From Diadophis punctatus similis (lineage: Eukaryota > Chordata > Lepidosauria > Squamata > Dipsadidae): a DNA stretch of 64,000 nt. This document shows, piece after piece, positions 33,701 to 43,837 of the stretch (position 1 is the first letter of the stretch; each line of letters begins with the position of its first letter). Location: positions 145,840,665 to 145,904,664 of the forward strand of contig JALIGW010000003.1 in assembly GCA_023053685.1 (NCBI GenBank), given 5' to 3'. Under the pieces are notes generated by a model. It was given only the letters and a program-made list of their open reading frames with translations, made no database searches and was not told where the DNA came from. A program made the position numbers and the translations under genes.

Positions 33701-36700
33701 CTGACTTCTCAGTTCTGAAATGGTTTCCTGCAAGATTCTAATAGTAATAGGAATATATAAAAAGAGAAGCTATTTCATTGCTTTTAGCCAGTGGAAATCC
33801 ATTGTCTTCTAGTCAATGTTAAGATTCACTTAACAACTGCGTTACTAATTTAACAACTGCAATGATTCACTTAACGAATGTGGCAAGCAAAAGTTGTAAA
33901 ATGGGGCAAAACTCACAACAAATTTCTCACTTAGCAACATAAATTTTGGGCTCAATTGTGGTCGTAAGTTGAGGACTACCTATACTATAACAGTATAAGA
34001 TGTATATCAGTATTAGTTGACATGGACAACAATTAATACTAAACACATGCTTGTATACTTGCCAAGAAATTATCCAAAGTTTTGATTGATGTTAATTACG
34101 ATTGCATTCATTAGGGGTAAATTAAGTTTAGGCTAAATTACTACTTTTCAAGTGAAATACAAGAAGAATCAAGTGAGCTGAATAATGTAAAAACAAGTTC
34201 AAAGACAGAAAATAACATGTAATAGAAATGTTAAGGGTTCCATTAATAGATACCTGACCAACTGTCTTCTCCCACGGCGTGTAGCTTCACCATAGCCTTT
34301 TATGGGTTCACCAAAAATTCCTATTACCTAAGTAGTTACAACAAGACAACATGTTGAGTGATCCACTTTCTATCCAAGACTAGTGAGTAGTTTCATCAAA
34401 ATAACTACTAATGCTATATAATCTCCCATTCAATATAATTTACCGTATTTTTCGGAGTATAAGACGTACTTTTTTACCCCCCAAAAGAGGGTGAAAACTT
34501 GGGTGCGTCTTATACACCGAATGTAGCCCCACCCACCCCCACCCTTTGGCCTCTGTCTTCCAGCAATTTACCTGTTTGCAGCAGAGGGAAGATCCTGTAA
34601 AGCCAAGCAAGTCACTAGCAGCTTCCCGAACTACAGCTGATTTGCCACGTGCTAAAATGAAACTGAAACTGCAAAGAGGCAAATAGCTGGGAGAGTCACG
34701 CAGATTTTTATTTTTTTCTGAACTGGATGGAAGGGGGTAAGTGAATAACTATAAATGTCTGTAGAATGTTCAAATTATTAGACTTATTTTTTAAAGACTG
34801 CTTTATTATTGTTCTAGAGCCAGGGGTCTCCAACCTTGGCAATTTTAAGACTTGTGGACTTCAACTCCCAGAATTCCACAGCCAGCTTTGTTAGCTTTGC
34901 TGGCTGTGGAATTCTGGGAGTTGAAGTCCACAAGTCTTAAAGTTGCCAAGGTTGGAGATCCCTGTAAATCTAGACAACTTAACAAAATAAAGAAGCTTTT
35001 AAAAATAAATACTTGCTCTGAAGAGGCCCAGTGCTATTGTAGCTTCTTTTAAATAATAGAGAATAATGTATACTTCCAGAAATTTTAATTAATTTTAACA
35101 GCTCTGTACAAGTATAGTCTGAAATGTAACAGTGTCCTGTTTAGTATTAGAGTTTAGTTACCTTGGAGTAGATCTATTTAAATAATTGGGAGGAGTTAGT
35201 GTGACTACATTTAAGAAAACTGTCTGACATAATGTACATTTCTCCAATTCTTTGCTATTTCTATGGGTCAAGCACACATGCACAGAAATACACAGCAAAT
35301 AGTGTATATCATCTGTGCTGTTTGCTGTTTGGCAAATTGCTTGGAGGCAGAGGTCTTTTTTCCTTGTTTTCCTCCCCCAAAACTAAGTTGCATCTTATAC
35401 TTCGGTGTGTCTTATACTCCGAAAAATACGGTATATCTTTTTACTATACTGATTTCAGAGCTTTAGTACAATGAGGAGGTGGCATGCTTCTTTGGGGAAA
35501 AAGCATCATGTGCTTTTCAGCTGGTCTAACATTACCTGCCATTGCAACTACATAATTTCTGTGGTCTTCCCTCTAATTTTTTAAATATAAAATTTGGGTT
35601 TCCTTGCACTTGATGTTGAATGATTGAAAGCCATGTTGGAATTTATGATGAATATTGAAAATGTCAATTCATGAAAAAAAAAAGAACACAGTGGAACAGT
35701 TGGCACAGATACTCTTTCTACCACCTGTGGCTTACCGTATTTTTCAGAGTATAAGACGCACTGGAGTATAAAACGCACCTTAGTTTTGGGGGAAGAAAAT
35801 AGGGAAAACTACCTACCAGGTATTCATCTGTTCAGCTTCAGCACATTATTTTATCCTCTGGTTAGGGCTGAAAAAATATTCTTCGAAGAGAGTAGGAATG
35901 AAAACAAGCAAGCAAAGACTTAGGGCTGGAAAAAACTACTTCGGAGGGAGTAGGAATAAAAAAATGCTGCAAGCTGGTAAGATGTTAGCATCTCGTTAGG
36001 GCTGAAAAAACCTTTTTCAGAGGGAGTAGGAAAGAAAACAAGCCTGCAAAGACTTAGGGCTGGAAAAAAACTTCTTTGGACGGAGTAAGAAGCCGGGAAG
36101 ATCGTTAGCACCTCTTTAGGGCTGGGAAAAAAAGCTTCAAAAAAGCTACATTCAGAGTATAAGACACACCCAAATTTTCAGCCTCTTTTAGGGAGCAAAA
36201 AGGTGCGTCTTATACTCCAAAAATACTTTGGAGTATTTTGGTATTTTAGATAGATTATGTATAACTGATATGTTGTGAAAATGCTATGATGTAATGTTTC
36301 TGGTATGGCAGAAGAAGAATGGCCAATCCTACTTTCAGATGTTGAGAATCAGTTTTCTTTAAGAAAACTGTCTTTCACTTGATAATGGGTAAACCAAGTC
36401 TCACTGAGGATCAATTAAAGTTAAAAAAGAAATTAAGAGCAGTTTTTTCTATAATCAACATCTTTTTCACTGAAATTTGGAAACAAACCTCAGGGTGAGC
36501 TCTGCATTTTTCCAAGGCGTCTCCATAGATTTTACTGGGACTGGAAGAAGAGAATAATTCCTTAAAAATCACATAGAACAACCCACCTGAAGGAGAAGAA
36601 AACCAGATGCCAATGAATCAAAAAAATCTTCTAAAAAGCCATTAGTAAAGCACTTGTAAACTAGAATTTTTTCCCCGTTTCAATCACCTGTCACACCGAT

Positions 36701-39700
36701 CCCGATGATCACCACTATCAAGTAAGTGAAATCTCTTCCTGCTTCTTTCACTGAAAGAGAAAAAGAGAGAGAAGAAAACAACGAACAAGATAGCTGTAAA
36801 ATACCAGATTAAAAAGTGCAGTGTCTAAAATTAATGCTTCTTAGAGCTTCCTCTGAGAATCAAAATATGTTAATAGCTTTTATCTTGAGAACAGTAAGAA
36901 AAGCATCAAAACTGTTAGTTCAATCACACGTACTAACATTCTACAACTGTTTCATTCTCCATGTCTTTAAGAATTTAATGTAGTTTTGCTATTGAACTAA
37001 GGGACAGGAAGAGCTTTCTGTTCACAAGAATGTTAAGAATATATCCGTTTCGGTGGATCTTTGATCAGGAACTTTCTATGGTTGTTTAATTTTGATTTGT
37101 GGATACTGTTCTTGGTTAATGTGTTATATAGGAAGGATTTTGTTGTTCCACTAATGGGGGACAGCAAAATCTTTTGGATTAGTCAAATCTTGTGACTGAA
37201 TCTCTGCCAATATCTATTTTCTCCCTTTACTTAAAATTACTGACTAGGATGGCAGAGACAAGATGGACAAGAAAATACTTATTCTAGAACAAAGATAACA
37301 GTTCTAAAAACAGCAGAGGTAAATCATTATTGCTATGATTCTTTTCCTTTATTCTTTAAAAATTTGGCATGGCTTGGTCCATGTTTTTGAATAATTGAAA
37401 AAAATTCAACTGTGTTGTGTTTTTCACTTCAAAAATACACTAAGCTAAACCTGACTACTAAAATGTTTCTTGAGCTTGTATATTTAGAGATATAGGCTAT
37501 TACAAATTATAGACCAGCTAAAAACAGAAAGTAAAGTATTTGACAGCAATAAAAAGCAGAATAAAATCCAATAAATATAAAACTAGAATAGTCCAGGTGT
37601 GATGTATTTTACAAATACTGTATTTTTCAGAGTATAAGACGCACCTTTTTCCCCCTAAAAGAGGGTGAAAATCTGAGTGTGTCTTATACACAGAATGTAG
37701 CCCCGCCCAGCCTCTGAAACGGAGCTTTGCAAGCCTGAAAACAACCTCTCAAACTCAGCTTTGCAAGGCTAATATACCTGTTCCAGGCTGTTTGCTAAGG
37801 ACGCTAGGCAGATGGATGCTGGTAGGCAGAATTTTTTTTCCTTATTTTCCTCCCCCAAAACTAAGGTGTGTCTTATACTCCGGTGCGTCTTATACTCCAA
37901 AAAATACAATAGTAAAACATATATAAAAAATATTTGCAGCTCAGGGTTGAAATGAGGGGTCCTTGGTGCTCTCTGAGTTTGCTTGTTTTCTTGCAAACAT
38001 TTCATTATCTTAAAATAGGTAACATCATCACTGATGCTACTAACTAGCACTGATGTTACCTAGTTAGGGTAATGAAATGTTTTCAAGAAAACAAGCAAGC
38101 TCAGAGAGCACCAAAGACCACTCAGTAAAACATATATATATTATAAATAGCATAGTATAACTGTTAACTTTATGCCCAGAAATACTGCTTAATTAGAAGG
38201 AAGAGCAGAGGTCTTCAAACTTGGCAACTTTAAGACTTGTGGACTTCAACTCCCAGAATTCTCCAGCCAGCAAGTTTGGGGACCCGAGGAAGTTTTTACT
38301 TCTGCTAAGAATTAATCAGTATTATCCCAATTCCAAGTCACTGGATTCTGCATGGCCCTGGATTCCAGTTGTTGCTATTTTGAATGTAAGGTTGGTAATA
38401 AGCTTGCTGTGGACAAGACAGCTGATTTGGCATTCATTCAGCCCTGGGTGTCAAATCTGATAACAGCCATGATCCCAGAGAAGAGGGTGAGTGGCAATTA
38501 TTATCTGAGAAACTTTATTTTCACAGGTTCTCTATTGCACATATTGGATGTGAGACCTTCTGGTCAATACTGGATTTGACACTGCTGTACCAAGCTTGCC
38601 TGCTGTGTAATGAGATTCTTGTCTGAACCGCCGGACTGTTGGTAGGTTAGCAGCAGAGTTGCCAAGGGTTAACAGTTCTTGGTGACTTCAAACTGTCCCA
38701 GATGCCATAAAAATTGCAGCAGTTCAGGAATTCATGGCTACTATGGCCACACAGACTTGACCCAAGTCATGAAGGCTGCATGGGAGACATTAGATCTGTT
38801 TTGTCTCCGGCCAATTGTAACATGATCTGGCAGTCGAGGACATTATCACCAGTTTTCATGGTCTGTCTATGGGTTGTTTTTTTAGTTTGCTGGTGTTGCC
38901 CTCCCCACTAGGAAGACAAGACCTATTAGCATTCTGTCCCCAAACACCAATTTGATTGAGACCTTAGACTTGAGCTGGGATGGGACAACAGCCTTGGATG
39001 GCATTGCTTCTATGAAATCTCTCATTATGTGCTGAAGGTGGAATGTTGCTTGCTTTTTAGAGGAGCTCTGTGAGATGAAATACTGGAAGAGTTGCCTCAA
39101 ATGCCACTGGAGAATGACAAAGAACGAGTCCAACTGAACACAGGCTCGTCTCTAGCCAAAAAATGAGCTAACTTTAAATTGTCCTTTGTACTATAGGATA
39201 AACTACTATGTCTCTCCTAATTCTGTCACCATTCAAAAGCAACATCCAAGTCTGTTCAGCTGCTTTACCATTGCTCCTATAATAAATCAGGTGCCCAAGG
39301 TGACTTGAAATAGACAGATAGTGGAGACAGTAAATTTTGTTTTCTGCCAAACAGTCAACTTAGGAGTGGAAAAAGGCCTTATGCCTGCCAAGATATTTCA
39401 CCTTTGGCCCTCAAAGTGTTGCTTACCTAAGTTCCAGCCAGCATAATGGCTGAACTACAAATTCCAGCAAAATGAAAAACACTAATATTTCTATTTCTGT
39501 AAAACACGGCTGGCTGTGAGATCCCCATTCCTCTTCCACATTTTGCTGCAACCACACATGCCCTCCAGAATTGCTTAAGGTTCACTCCTGCAATTATCAT
39601 ATTTGGCCCTGCACGCTGAGATTGTAAGACTATATTAGGCCAAGGTGATTTTTTTTTCAAGGAAGCAGGCAAATTTTTACCCTTCAAATGTTGAAATCTT

Positions 39701-40163
39701 CCAGACCCAAAGAGTCCATAACTCTAGATCCCATTTCCTAAAACGTTTGGTGGGCCGCATTTTTCCTTCGTGCAGAGTAACAAAGAAATATTCGGAAACA
39801 CGGAAAACTGCAACATTTCAGTCCTGAGCGTTTTAATCAGTGAAAGCAACGTCTCTCTCCCTCCTTACCTTTTTGAGCAGCTGAGAGTGAAACGTCTCCT
39901 TTTTTACTTTGCACAGGCACCTGCGAGCTCCTGTTCTCTGATTTTTCGGATTTCAGGGCAGCCAGGGGGACCCATAGGCTTCGCTTTATGACATCGTTGC
40001 CTATCTCAGGACTCAAGACCTGGTCGTGACTGAGCCCTTGCCCTACTCTGGACCATGCCCAGGTGTTTAGAAATGCCGTCCTATTTAGTGCAAGCGCCTG
40101 TTTCACCGCAGATCTCAGCAGCTGGTCACTACAGCAAATTCCTCGCACAAAAGCGGAAAGCAT
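30702..40163 (-). CDS. TIMM21: Mitochondrial import inner membrane translocase subunit Tim21, complete, six coding exons
   Basis: TIMM21 is a single-pass inner-membrane protein of the TIM23 complex. In vertebrates it also escorts early respiratory-chain assembly intermediates. Coding segments, 5' to 3' on the minus strand, are 40163-39869, 36750-36688, 36586-36489, 34327-34254, 31744-31639 and 30794-30702. All have AG/GT borders and phases fit, giving 729 nt and 242 residues (human 248). Residues 1-98 are a basic, poorly conserved presequence region. Residues about 106-126 ([20 protein letters not shown]) form the membrane span. [30 protein letters not shown] and SYPRRTII are the conserved intermembrane-space domain motifs. 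The introns carry several DNA transposons and a LINE. Confidence 0.96.
30795..31638 (-). other. TIMM21 intron 5
   Basis: Mostly occupied by a plus-strand LINE 3' end at 30890-31395. No further exon. Confidence 0.9.
30890..31395 (+). mobile_element. L2/CR1-clade LINE 3' end
   Basis: Broken open frames encode [20 protein letters not shown] and then [17 protein letters not shown], the C-terminal tail of L2/CR1-clade ORF2 proteins. The 3' end is 'aagccgcccagagtcctttgggagttgggtggcatataa' followed by (AATCTA)n. Reading-frame shifts show it is dead. It lies antisense to TIMM21 in intron 5. Confidence 0.85.
31639..31744 (-). CDS. TIMM21: TIMM21 exon 5
   Basis: 106 nt encoding [20 protein letters not shown] followed by [15 protein letters not shown], a conserved part of the Tim21 intermembrane-space fold. 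Acceptor catcag, donor gtacaa. Confidence 0.95.
32124..32383. mobile_element. Short TA-target element of the CCGTATTTTTCGG family
   Basis: Ends CCGTATTTTTCGGAGTATAA and AGTCCGAAAAATAAGG. TA at 32122-32123 and 32384-32385; the second TA is shared with the next element. The interior has CCCCATTTTTGTGAAAAACGGGG, a small palindrome. Confidence 0.88.
32386..33011. mobile_element. TA-target element with internal tandem units
   Basis: Ends CCGTATTTTTTGGAGTATAA and CTCCGAAAAATACAG, TA on both sides. The interior repeats a unit of roughly 120-140 bp about three times ('ccctaaccaggtgctaa..gatcttcc..agctcttac..gcaggctctttcattgtta'). Confidence 0.88.
33806..33985. mobile_element. Mariner/Tigger-like element, right half
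   Basis: 'agattcacttaacaactgcgttactaatttaac' to 'gtggtcgtaagttgaggactacctat' is the right half of the family; the left half is missing. Confidence 0.8.
34254..34327 (-). CDS. TIMM21: TIMM21 exon 4
   Basis: 74 nt encoding [20 protein letters not shown] then RQLV plus two bases. The human protein has RRQHV here, so this copy has Leu in place of that His. Donor gtatct. Confidence 0.94.
34443..35431. mobile_element. 1-kb TA-target DNA transposon carrying a hairpin passenger
   Basis: Ends CCGTATTTTTCGGAGTATAA and CTCCGAAAAATACGG, TA at 34441-34442 and 35432-35433. The hairpin element is at 34821-34964. No transposase. The left end is 116 bp from TIMM21 exon 4. Confidence 0.9.
34821..34964. mobile_element. 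Hairpin element inside the 1-kb transposon
   Basis: Starts CAGGGGTCTCCAACCTTGGC and ends GTTGGAGATCCCTG. The arms are complementary over about 65 bp with the turn at GTTAGC. The CAG..CTG ends suggest a hAT origin. Confidence 0.88.
35735..36228. mobile_element. TA-target element with internal tandem units
   Basis: Starts CCGTATTTTTCAGAGTATAA; the right end 'cttatactccaaaaatac' is decayed, so the end point is approximate. The interior repeats 'ttagggctg(g)aaaaa..cttc..gga..gagtagga' about four times, the same units as in 32386-33011 in the opposite orientation. Confidence 0.8.
36489..36586 (-). CDS. TIMM21: TIMM21 exon 3
   Basis: 98 nt after a 101-nt intron, encoding [20 protein letters not shown] followed by [12 protein letters not shown]. 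This finishes the membrane span and opens the intermembrane-space domain. Donor gtttgt. Confidence 0.95.
36688..36750 (-). CDS. TIMM21: TIMM21 exon 2 (start of membrane span)
   Basis: 63 nt encoding [21 protein letters not shown], joined in phase 1 to exon 1. The acceptor is a pyrimidine tract ending in tttcag and the donor is gtgatt. It matches the human [15 protein letters not shown] stretch. Confidence 0.95.
37618..37909. mobile_element. Short TA-target element of the CCGTATTTTTCGG family
   Basis: Starts CTGTATTTTTCAGAGTATAA and ends CTTATACTCCAAAAAATACAA, TA on both sides. An internally deleted version of the 1-kb element. Confidence 0.82.
37938..38112. mobile_element. Hairpin MITE, 'GGTGCTCTCTGAG' family
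   Basis: The left arm 'ggtgctctctgagtttgcttgttttcttgcaaacatttcatta' is the complement of the right arm 'aatgaaatgttttcaagaaaacaagcaagctcagagagcacc'. A relative lies at 51226-51395. Confidence 0.85.
39869..40163 (-). CDS. TIMM21: TIMM21 exon 1 (presequence region)
   Basis: 295 nt starting [18 protein letters not shown] and ending SAAQK plus one base; donor gtaagg. It is rich in Arg, Lys, Ser and Ala and poor in acidic residues at the start, as expected of a mitochondrial targeting sequence. The first ATG of the open frame is chosen because human TIMM21 aligns from its own start. Confidence 0.93.
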
Positions 40164-40418
40164 TATGATTTTACTAGCTGTTTCTGCCCCCCAAAGACCC
40201 AGGAATCAATTCCAGCCCTCTTGCGTTCTGTGCAAGCAGCCGGAGGCATCGCTCTGCAGTTTACTCTCGGTGCAAAGTGCCCGTAGCCGTTGAATGACCC
40301 ATTGCGATGTTTTTTCTTTGCAGCTTTCACTTGTTGAAATTCGAACAGAGCAAAGGCGGCCACGACCTTTACGGTCCCAGAAATTTGCCACTCGCCGCAC
40401 CGTTTACGTTTTGCAAGC

Positions 40419-40514
40419 GATTGTGGGTACCGTAGTTTGCAGGAGATACGGATCTGTTCACTGATTTGCACAGGAAACAAATGAAGGACTTCAATTCCCA
40501 AAATGCAAGGCGCG
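40419..40514. promoter_or_regulatory. TIMM21 upstream promoter region with ZNF143-like sites
   Basis: Positions 40488-40514 contain an ACT-CAATTCCCA block followed at once by an AATGCAAGGCGCG block. This closely resembles the long ZNF143 (SBS) motif, whose core is TCCCA-nn-ATGC-nnn-GCG. Positions 40419-40437 carry a weaker inverted version (GTGGG..CGTAGTTT). Both lie 250-350 bp upstream of the TIMM21 start, in a locally GC-richer stretch. Such motifs are common in TATA-less promoters of mitochondrial genes. Binding is inferred. Confidence 0.6.
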
Positions 40515-41469
40515 ATGTTTTCCATAGAGCCGACAGCGCATTATAGGACAGAAGTAGAGTTCCGGCTTTCAGTTCGCGGGCTCAAATGATAGAGAGGGAG
40601 CTTTTGGCGGAATTTGATCATTACGGCTAATGCACCAGAGGGGAGGAAAAAAAACCTGAGATCCATAGAGCATGCATTATTCAAGTTCAAAATAGAGAAT
40701 AGTATTAAATGCCGCGCGTCTGGCATATTATTGTAATTGGGGATTATCTTCATAGTACTAATTTCTCCAAACTTGACCCCAAAAGCCTTTAAATTGTGAT
40801 TCCTTATCAGTTCGAGCTGTATAGAAATCGTCATATGTTGAAGTCCAACACAATTGGAAAGCCCCAAGTTAAAAAGAAATGCATTTTATCCTACGAGTGG
40901 CATTTTAAATAATTATTGCTCATATCTCTTGGACTTTTGTGAGTTTCAAGTCACTAATGAGAAAAGTCGGCTTTCTCCCATAAATGGTAAAACCATTATT
41001 GGTAGTATTTCAGCATTTCATTCTACAAAAGAGAGCTTGGGTTTAACAAAGTTCTCTTAAATTGCTTTAAAGATGGATTTGCTTGCTATACAAAGTACAG
41101 AACCATTTTAAAAGAAACACAAACACAGAGTTCTACTGGACTATATGAGTTGGAAAAATAACATCCCTGAACTGTTCTTACAAAGCTTTTCTTCACACAT
41201 AACCTTAGTGTCAGATACTTTTCATTCAAACTTCTCGTGAGCTTGACAAATCAAAAGATCAGAAAATGATGATATTGTAGAGTTAGCAGCATAATTGTCT
41301 ATTAGTTCCTTTTTAGATATTGAAGATAAATATAAATGTAATTCCCATAATTCTAAGAAGCCTTTGCTTGAAAGGGCCTTTGATGTTTGGAAAAAAAGCT
41401 ATATGTGACCAGCTGTAGTAATGTATGCAGAGTTGTTTTAAGAGATCCATGACAAAGGCACCTACACTG

Positions 41470-41624
41470 CAGCGGTGGGTTCCTCCTGGTTCGGCCCGGT
41501 TCTCTGAACCGGTAGCGCTGGCGGCGGGAGTCTCCGCCCACCTGCCCAGGATGCTTCTGCACATGCGCAGAAGCGTTAAGTGCGTGCGTGAACCGGTAGT
41601 AAAGGGTTTTAGAACCCACTATTG
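41470..41624. mobile_element. Short hAT MITE with near-exact 8-bp target duplication
   Basis: Starts CAGCGGTGGGTTCCTCC and ends TAGAACCCACTATTG. CTACACTG/TTACACTG (7 of 8) flanks it at 41462-41469 and 41625-41632. A TGCACATGCGCAGAAGCG core hairpin matches 6675-6814. Confidence 0.9.
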
Positions 41625-41813
41625 TTACACTGGGTCCAAAATAGGTCCTTTTAAGCAGGTCAGTAGGCTGTGGTGAATATTCCTGCTGCAGTGCTATGAC
41701 TGGTGTTTTCCCCTAGCTTTTCTGCCATGTCCCTGGGCTTTATCTTTATAGAATCATAGGGCTGTAAGGGATCTATGATGTTTCTACTGCAACACCCCCT
41801 CAACCCCCAAGGC

Positions 41814-42417
41814 TAAGGTGACCAGATTTTAATATTTGTAAAGTGGGACACCATTGACGGGGGGGGGTTCTAGGGGAGCAAGACGGGAGGGGTCGTCTCT
41901 CTTATCCTGCAGCTTTGTGCACCCCCCCCAAAACCCCCCCTTCATCGCAGCCAGGGGTGGGTTCCTACCGGTGCGGGCTTGCCTGTTCGTCGCCGCAGAA
42001 GCTGGTGGCATTCGCAGCGCGAGGCTTCTCCCGCCCGCTTTCCCCGGCCACCGGGACGTTGCCATTTGCGTTCTTTTGCCCTCTGCGCATGCGCAAAGCG
42101 TTCTGCTTGCGCAGAGGGCAAAAGAACGCAAATGGCGGTGTCCCGGCAGCCGGGGAAAGCGGGCGGGGGAAGCCCCGCACCACGAACGCCACCAGCTTCT
42201 TCGGCTCTGCGGCGACAAACAGGCAAGACCGCCGCTGCCCCTCTCACTGCCCTCCCTCCCCGCCTGGCAGGAGGAGGCAGGCGAGGCAGGAGGCAGAGGG
42301 GTGTGCAGGGCAAATTCAAATTAAAAAAGCGGGACTTTTTTGAAACGCCGTGGGACGCGGGACAAATTATTAAAAAGCGGGACTGTCCCGCCAAAAGCGG
42401 GACGTCTGGTCACCTTA
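41814..42417. mobile_element. hAT element with exact 8-bp target duplication, enclosing a large palindrome
   Basis: The ends are TAAGGTGACCAGATTT and CGTCTGGTCACCTTA. CCCAAGGC is duplicated at 41806-41813 and 42418-42425. A second transposon end (CAGGGGTGGGTTCCTACCGG) starts at about 41953, followed by a palindrome of about 240 bp. Confidence 0.88.
41990..42235. repeat. Large CpG-rich palindrome
   Basis: The left arm from 'gccgcagaagctggtggcattcg' to 'ctctgcgcatgcgc' is answered by a right arm from 'gcgcagagggcaaaagaacgc' to 'gccaccagcttcttcgg'. Arms are about 115 bp with scattered mismatches. It most likely derives from the hairpin-rich hAT family seen at 5448 and 8024. Confidence 0.88.
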
Positions 42418-42519
42418 CCCAAGGCAGGAGTCCTTATATCATTCCAAAGAGATGGTTATCTAATCTTCATCTCAACTTTGTCCATGAAAGAGGCTTAACT
42501 CCTGCTTAGCTATGTTAGC

Positions 42520-42655
42520 ATTAGAGTAGTGCAATATTTCTTAACCTCAGTAACTTTTAATATGTATGGATTTCAGCTCCCAGAACTGGTGGCTGGGGAA
42601 TTCTAGAAGTTGAAGTGCACACATCTTAAAGTTGCTGAAGTTAAGAAATGTGGGA
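42520..42655. mobile_element. Hairpin element relic
   Basis: 'atttcttaacctcagtaacttttaa' and 'atttcagctcccaga' are answered by 'tctagaagttgaagtgcaca' and 'cttaaagttgctgaagttaagaaat'. A diverged member of the hairpin family. Confidence 0.7.
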
Positions 42656-42659
42656 ATAT

Positions 42660-43024
42660 ATGTAGTCCTTGACTTATAACAGTTCATTTAGTGACTGTTC
42701 GAAGTTACAATGGTTCTGAAAAATGTGACTTATGCCCATTTCTCACACTTACGACCATTGCAGCATTCCCATGGTTACTTGATCAAAATCCACACGCTTG
42801 GCAACATATTTATGACTGTTGCAGTATCTTGGAGTCATGTGATTACCTTTTGTGACCTTCTGACTAGCAAAGTCAATGGGGAAGCCAGATTCACTTAACA
42901 ACCATGTTACTAAGTTAACAGCTGCACTCAAGAACTGTTAAATGTAAAATGGGATAAAATTCTGTTAACAAATCTCTCAGCAACAGAAATTTTGGTCTCA
43001 ATTGTGGTTGTAAGGTTGTAAGTG
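42660..43024. mobile_element. Mariner/Tigger-like nonautonomous element
   Basis: 'gtagtccttgacttataacagttcatttagtgactg' through 'ctcaattgtggttgtaag' follows the family consensus. The right terminus is decayed. Confidence 0.82.
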
Positions 43025-43394
43025 CTTTTTCACGTATTCCAATCAAGGACAGACTCAAGATATATAAAATCTGTTCAACTTTACTGCTCATTGCCGTTAA
43101 GTCAATGACTAGTGGGCATCAGCTCCCAGGAAGTACATTTTATACTAGTATAATTTCTGCCAGCTCAAGGACAAATTGAACATAGCTTTTCAAGTAATCA
43201 GTGGGGAGGAAGGTCAATAAGGCTGTATCTTTCAGAGAATTGGAATGAACGGAAAGCAACATTCTTAGTGGAGGACTTGGGGCACTGCTGAAGATGCTGC
43301 CAGGCCAGGGCATATACATTCCATTGTTGGGGATAGGCATACACAATAGGGTTAGCAAATAAATATTTGAGGATTGATGCAGAACACCACAGTA

Positions 43395-43791
43395 CAGGTA
43401 GACCTAGACTTAGGACGCCAAATGAGCCCAACATTTATGTTGTTAAGTGAAACATTAGTTCAGTGAGTTTTGCCCTGTTTCACGACCTTCCCTGCCACAG
43501 TTGTTAAGTGAATCACTGCAGTTGATAAGTTAGTAACCCGGTTGTTAAGTGAACCTGGCTTCCCTGTTGACTTTGCTTGTCAGAAAGTTGCAAAAGGTGA
43601 TCACATGACCTTGGGACACAGCAACAGTCATAAGTATGAACCAGTTGCCAAGCATCTGAATTTTGATCACACGAGCATGGGGATGCCACAAAGGTCATAA
43701 ACTGTGAAAAACAGTCATAAATCACTTTTTTTCAGTGCCGTTCTAACTTTGAAGGGTAACTAAAAGAACTGTTGTAAGTCGGGGACTACTG
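43395..43791. mobile_element. Mariner/Tigger-like nonautonomous element (reverse orientation)
   Basis: Ends CAGGTAGACCTAGACTTAGG and GTCGGGGACTACTG with TA on both sides. The body is the complement of the 42660 and 24972 copies. Confidence 0.85.
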
Positions 43792-43837
43792 TATTAAGAA
43801 TGATCCACTGATCCTACTGATCTCCCCCCACAAACTT

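Larger units (their letters stand above)
31745..34253 (-). other. TIMM21 intron 4
   Basis: Contains two TA-target transposons placed end to end (32124-32383, 32386-33011) and a partial mariner-like element (33806-33985). The rest is AT-rich and unrecognised. Confidence 0.85.
34328..36488 (-). other. TIMM21 intron 3
   Basis: Two transposons of the CCGTATTTTTCGG family fill most of it (34443-35431, 35735-36228). No further exon. Confidence 0.88.
36751..39868 (-). other. TIMM21 intron 1
   Basis: Contains a short TA-target element (37618-37909), a hairpin MITE (about 37938-38112) and a partial hairpin relic (38211-38283). The rest is unrecognised. Confidence 0.85.

Noticed and set aside
40163..40525. 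Minus-strand frame upstream of TIMM21
   Set aside because: It lies in the promoter/5'UTR, covers the ZNF143-like motif and has no family similarity.
41829..42509. Several overlapping long frames on both strands
   Set aside because: They follow from the CpG-rich palindrome and have mirror-image translations; no domain or splice structure.
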